Source: Ulva prolifera (Eukaryota; Chlorophyta; Ulvophyceae; Ulvales; Ulvaceae). From it: a stretch of 64,000 nt of DNA. The stretch spans positions 2,104,022 to 2,168,021 of the forward strand of contig CM041202.1 of assembly GCA_023078555.1 (NCBI GenBank), given 5' to 3'. Below are positions 58,827-64,000 of the stretch, piece by piece (within the stretch, counting starts at the first letter, position 1; each line of letters starts with the position of its first letter). The translations under genes and the position numbers were made by a program. The notes below the pieces were generated by a model. That model searched no databases. It was not told the origin of the DNA and saw only the letters and a program-made list of their open reading frames with translations.

Positions 58827-61800
58827 GAAACGATCTTAAGACTCGCATGTACGTGCATGCATGACGGGAGGTAAGCGCGTGGCTGGAGGTGCTTGCGGGA
58901 GGGGACGGGCAGGTTTGTGTCGAGCAGTGATGTCGGCTATTATGCAATAAGGGACCCAGCAGACCGACTGCGGCCCGCACTTTTCAAACTGCATATTGAT
59001 TACTTCGCAGTTCCGGGGGGTGGGATCTCTCAGCAGCGCACACTGGCGAGCCTGACCGGTCCCGAGACCCCCACGATCTGAGCCTTGCACGCCATTGGTA
59101 CAGCTTCGCAGATGAAGCAGGCATTGGCTGAAGGACAGGAAACACGAGGTAGCAGTCGCTTGAAAAGCGTGGTCCTCCAGCAGCGGCAGCGGCTGCAAAC
59201 TCCGAGGCGGAGGACGCAGGCTCCTACGTATGACACATGTACCCTATGCCCTGCCTCACACATGTGCTGCGCGCTGCAGCCGACACGAATCGCCCACTCC
59301 CACGCTGCCCGCTGTGGCTGCGGAAAGCAGTCAGAGCCATGCAACACGGTCTGGGATTCAGGCTGGCAAACCTTCAGCCCTGTACCGTCACCAGAAATCC
59401 GTAAACGCACATCGTTCAATGCATGGCCGGGCAGCGTCCCACAGGTACAGCTGAGTCATCAGCGGCGCCAAAAAAGCATACCCCGTCCACACACAAGGAT
59501 TGTGTTGCATACTGCGGCGGCCGCGGCACAGCACACAGCAGAGCGTTTCGCGCACGGCAGCCTTATGGCGGCACACCCGATCTGTCAGTCCAGACCACCC
59601 TCGCCTCTGTGTCTTCAGGTTCCTCTGGCACCGTGGTGTGGTGTTCGGCGGTGTCTGGCGGGGGATGGTGTATGGTACGGGTGTTCCATATGCAATGATG
59701 TTGGACCCCAACATCCCTGACTAGACCATCCCTGACTACGCAGCTGCCACACTGTAGCACTGCTCACAACTGTAACTGCTGCAAGTACAGGGTGGCAACC
59801 GCGCAGGTGTCATGGGGGCCTTGGCCAGTGTGCTACATACTAAGGGCTACATCTGAAAGTAGATCGTGACACACTCACTGCAGCTGCATGCATGCATTGG
59901 GGCGTTGGCATGCTTTGTTGTTGCCCTGGCAGTGCTACTGGCCACCTGACTCATTGCAGCCGCTGGAGCAGCAGCAGCAGCAGGTGAATTCATCGATGCA
60001 CGACTGCCAGTTAAAGTGTGTACTGCCTAGATAAATGTCCCAGATGTATGTGGTATGTACATGCCACGAAACACACTGCATGTGCACATACTCGATCACG
60101 TGCTGACTATTTGGCTGTGAGCAGACCCGTGACTATTCAACACTGATTGCATACATGTGCCGTGGTGTCGTCACTGCATGTGTACATGCCCTGAAATCGT
60201 GCAGACGCACTGTTTCGTGATGACACCTTGATATTTAGCACTTTTTCAGATGGCAGCCTACTGGCTGAAGCAGCACGGCTCGCCTTCCTCTGTCCATGAG
60301 GCAAAGGCAAGGGACCGACACATCACATAGCTCCGGATCGCAGAACAGGCAAAATATCCATCCGACCAGGTGGAAAGGCCTCAGAGAGATGATTCATATG
60401 CAGCCGATCAGACTGCAGGGCCACAGACAATGCTCATCGCAGGTTGAATCACATCAAGGAAGGCTTATGCGATTGCAACGCAGGTGGCAAGATCGCCAGA
60501 GAGCAAGCAAACTGGCCTGAGACTTACCACAATGAGGTAGAGCTGATCCAAGGGTGCCGAAAGTGGCCGCATATCGCTTTTAGAACAAGCTGGTGACTGG
60601 ATTGTCCGACAGCGCGCTGCGTTACAGTGGAGCTCACAGAAATGAAGATGACGTGCGTGACAACTGATTCCAGACATCAATTCTACTAGAGTGGTGATTC
60701 GTTTGCAATACTGTGGCAGTGGACTTCAGACTGGCAGCGAGCCAGGGACGTTGTAGCTCTGGATCCCGAATCATCGCCATACAAAGCCTGCCTGATACTG
60801 CTATGCGCTACCACATGTTCTCACAGCCGGCGATTATGTCAAGTACAATCCACATGGCTCCTGCTGTCGACTTTGTGCATGGCGCTTGGCGAGAGCGCAT
60901 GTCACGCACGGCGGTCCAGTGCACAGGCACAGTTAGCGTCAAAGTCTTTCCCTGGCTGGCAGCAGCATTGTTGGGCGCCAATTTAGAAACATCGTGACGA
61001 GTTATGGAGGCTCTGGATCATCTTGGTCGATCACACACTGCTAACATTTCGTCGTCGCCCGTTCGACACACAGTGCCACAGCTGGACGCGGAAGTACACA
61101 TGTGCGCTCCGTTCGATATGCTGCCCCGCAATTGCGCGCAAGTGCTTATCCGACTGCAACTATCGTGCACACGAGCATTGACAGACCTTCAGGCCACTGA
61201 CCTTTGCGACGGTATCGTTTTGCACGTCGTGGGCATGCGTTTGCAACATTGCAATTGGGCGTTGTGACAGAACAGGCGGGCAGCTGTCAGGACAGCGTAC
61301 CGCCTGGTCGCGTCACGCAATTTGATCACGAGACGACTGTCGATGGAAACATAGTTTATCCGTAGAGGACTGCTTACCTGAGCGTGCCATTGTTGCCCGT
61401 GTTCGCCGTCCCTACAGAGAGCCCGCTGTAGCAGCGATGCTGGTGCGACGACGGTGTCGACGGTTGTTTATGGTGTGCCTGGTTAGCGCTGTACACGCAA
61501 GAGTCCACAGGCAGTATCCTTACAGTCAAGGCCAACTGTAAGAACATGAAGAGCTGTATCTGACGCCTACTCATCTATCGTGTTCAGATCGCTGGCAGGT
61601 GTCCATTCTGGGCAATCGCTGAGATGATGATTGTTCTCGCGGCTGACAATGGCATTCATCGATATCACGGGAGTAGGTAGCTATAGATCAGCTGCAGATA
61701 TACGTAATGGCCTCCAAGTGGAGTTGCAAGCGCGCTACATGTACAGGTTCGAGCTGCATGACGTCCGCCATGGTCAACGGCATGTGACAGCAACGTCTCT

Positions 61801-63406
61801 GTGCGACAATGCCATCGAACGCCAACGCGATTGCGCATGCAAGAGTCCTGTCGGGACTATCGTGGCATCTCAGGAACGGTCGTCCTTGTCAGTGCTGGTG
61901 CTGGCTGCATGCCTTGCTTGCCTTACTAGGACACCTCTAGAGGCCGGTAGCACTGCAGGCGTCGCACAGTAAACAGCGCCACCTGATCACATCAGCACTG
62001 CCACCTGATGTAAACAAGTGTATTTTCCTTGTGCACATATTATTCAACATGTCACCCATGGCCAGCTGGCATGCATGTAGCCACGGCGCAGACGGGAGTG
62101 ATCATGCTGGGACATGTCTGCTGGAACCAGTGCTGAGAGAGTGCAGACTAGAACGTGGTTGTGCCCTGGGCCGACTGCTGGCGTTCTGCTCAGTTGTCGG
62201 GCTGCTCGTTTGAGGCGTGTCGCACGATGTGGCTACAATTGAAATCCGCTAGAGAGAAGAAGCAGATCAGCTTCTCGGTGGGAACCAGGTACGTGAGCAC
62301 AGGCGGAATACCAAGGCAGCCTGCATGCCATTGCAACCCACAACCCCCGATCTAAACACCTACTTCCCCGTCTGCATTCTGCAAATGACCTCGTCCTCAC
62401 TGACGAGCAGACCACCTCCGCCCTGCAGATCATGATCTGGCGCGCATGTACGCACCGAGGCTGCCAGAGAGGCCATTTCGCGGCGCTCGCCACAGTCTTG
62501 GCATCTAGCCAGTGCCACAGATGGCCTGCGCCTGTCAAGTGGTACAATCGCACCACTTGTTGATGGTCAAGTCGGAGAGGCAGGTGGTGCCCGAGGCACA
62601 GATAGGAGTTGCACCCCGCAACACAGCGCGCTGCAGCGCAATGCAATTGTGATTAGTCAGGTGAGTACTGCCCTGGAGCGCAGCACCATTGCTGCATCGC
62701 GTGCACCCCGGCCACTCTGGTGCAGCACTGCGTCTTCAGCGCCCCCAGCTTCAGTGGCAGTCCACGGTCCTGCATGCATGCATGCTCACTAATGAAAGTC
62801 GCTCATGTGTTGCTGGACCACACCCAGTTGTTCGGAGTTGTCAAGGCGGTCCTTTGTATTTCTCAAAGAAGTCTCCCTGTTAAGGAACACTTCCCTCGGC
62901 CGTGTTTGGAAGATGACCTGCTGCAGCGAATCTAAACGCAGTCCCATCCATCAGCATGCGAGGACGTGTGCTCTGCTCGAGGGCGGGCGCCTCCCGGGGG
63001 CCATGTGCCCGGCTCGATGGCGGGCAGATGGCCGCGCTAGCCACCCCTCCGCAAAGGCATGCATACGTGTTTCAGGGCTGGCATGGCGATCAGGCTTTGC
63101 AGTAGGGCTGGGAGGCGCCAGTGGACAAGATGGCGCCCTGGCAAGGCCGCACATGTGGAGGATTTACAAACCTGACAAAAAAATTTCCTGTTGAGGATGC
63201 GGCACAGTCAATCCAGATTCGACCTACTTCACAAAGCTGCTGTTGACTTGTGGATGGATGCCGCAGGCGTTTGGGGGTAGTGAAGCTGACAAGGGGCCGG
63301 GGTTGCTGCAGCGTTGCCTGGATCACACCAATTCGTGGTCGCCTTCTGCACCCCGGAAGCATGCGCCGCAACGATCAGGACAAGGACAGGCGCCCGCGGT
63401 TGAGAG

Positions 63407-63440
<34 letters not shown>

Positions 63441-63618
63441 TGAGGCTTGAGGGACATCTGGAATGCTGAGGACTGTCGGAGTGCTGCATAGCACATCACA
63501 CACAACACCTTGCAGCCACATCACATCAGCATGGCCCAGTCGCAGGAGAATTCCATGTCACCATGGCCACTGCGGCACAGTCAGCCTAACAACATCCAAA
63601 GCGACCAACACCACACCT
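58827..63618. other. gene-poor right flank
   Basis: I recognise no gene family. Frames of 87-211 codons (for example 59085-59720 and 61004-61267 on the plus strand) lack motifs and splice support. The first few hundred bases presumably contain the promoter of the minus-strand sulfotransferase. Confidence 0.45.
63408..63437. repeat. poly-G run (30 G)
   Basis: Thirty uninterrupted G residues. On the minus strand the run is entered as 'caagtccccc', so a GT sits directly before the poly-C, as at the other splice-site-linked runs, but no exon is recognised here. Confidence 0.85.
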
Positions 63619-63754
63619 TGTGGCAATCCAGTGATATGGCCGCTATACCACTGGATTGCCACAAAAGCAGGGTCCTCTGAGATCTGAGGCTGGCCAGTCC
63701 CCCAGCTTTTGTGGCAATCCAGTGGTATAGCGGCCATATCACTGGATTGCCACA
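63619..63754. mobile_element. 136-bp composite palindromic element (MITE-like)
   Basis: Two 45-bp palindromic units (63619-63663 and 63710-63754) are exact reverse complements of each other. They enclose 46 bp whose ends are also inverted (aaagc and gcttt). Outer ends are TGTGGCAATCC and GGATTGCCACA. The whole is flanked by the perfect 5-bp direct repeat CACCT (63614-63618 and 63755-63759). It is non-coding. TGT...ACA ends with a short target duplication are seen in integrase-type DNA transposons such as Ginger and also in retroelement LTRs; which group mobilises this one is unknown. Confidence 0.75.
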
Positions 63755-63759
63755 CACCT

Positions 63760-64000
63760 GCACCAAGCGCACTGGCGAACAACTACTGCTCCAGATCTCA
63801 GAAGTGGTGCATGTAAGAGGGGTGGTAGCCACATGATGCCAAGCTGTCCATGTTGATCCTGGTGGTATGTACCAACAATATATTCACACTCATCTGTTTG
63901 CTTGCTGCTGTCATCCCTCTCATGCTTCAGAGAGACAAGATGAGGAAGGCAGTCATTGAGTGTGCAAGTTACAGGGATGCAATCAGGGTGTCGGTTCCAC
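63760..64000. other. right end, nothing recognised
   Basis: I see no gene, RNA or repeat in the last 240 bases. Confidence 0.5.

Overview
The window is nuclear DNA of a eukaryote. Genes are widely spaced and broken into short exons, and the conserved proteins can only be read across introns. There are no bacterial operons, ribosome binding sites or CRISPR arrays. The gene set points to a free-living flagellated protist, most likely a microalga: a MYCBPAP-type ciliary central-apparatus protein, the selenocysteine elongation factor eEFSec, ATG8, a DHHC palmitoyltransferase, a Golgi-type sulfotransferase, and a secreted protein ending in a CBM1-like cellulose-binding module. GC-rich exons, TGCAG 3' splice sites and GTGCG/GTACG 5' splice sites fit several algal groups. 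I cannot name the lineage from sequence alone.

Layout. 1-7.5 kb: no recognised gene. 7.5-11.7 kb (+): secreted CBM1-like protein in five exons. 11.7-16.3 kb: no recognised gene. 16.3-21.7 kb (-): MYCBPAP-like gene. 22.4-24.7 kb (+): DHHC palmitoyltransferase, head to head with MYCBPAP. 25.7-30.8 kb (-): complete eEFSec in seven exons. 32.8-33.6 and 35.9-36.7 kb (+): tandem ATG8 paralogues with identical intron positions; one ends exactly on the lipidation glycine and the other carries a 12-residue tail. 36.7-46.0 kb: gene-poor and rich in simple repeats. 45.55-58.16 kb: a direct tandem duplication with units of about 6.1 and 6.5 kb. Each unit holds a minus-strand gene of unknown family ('gene X') and a sulfotransferase. 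The left sulfotransferase is truncated and decayed; the right one is an intact 548-residue ORF. The two gene X copies carry different lesions. 58.8-64.0 kb: no recognised gene, but a 136-bp palindromic mobile-like element lies near the right end.

The most unusual signal is a 45-bp imperfect palindrome with TGTGG...CCACA ends. It occurs once inside duplication unit A (48937-48981) and twice, in opposite orientations, in a composite at 63619-63754. Both loci are flanked by perfect 5-bp direct repeats (GTCCC and CACCT). The unit A copy is missing from the matching place in unit B, so it looks like a recent insertion.

Exon boundaries were worked out by hand from reading-frame phase, splice dinucleotides and remembered family sequences. 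They are predictions, not transcript-supported models. The genes have no shared pathway that I can see; the cluster is an ordinary stretch of genome with one recent duplication.
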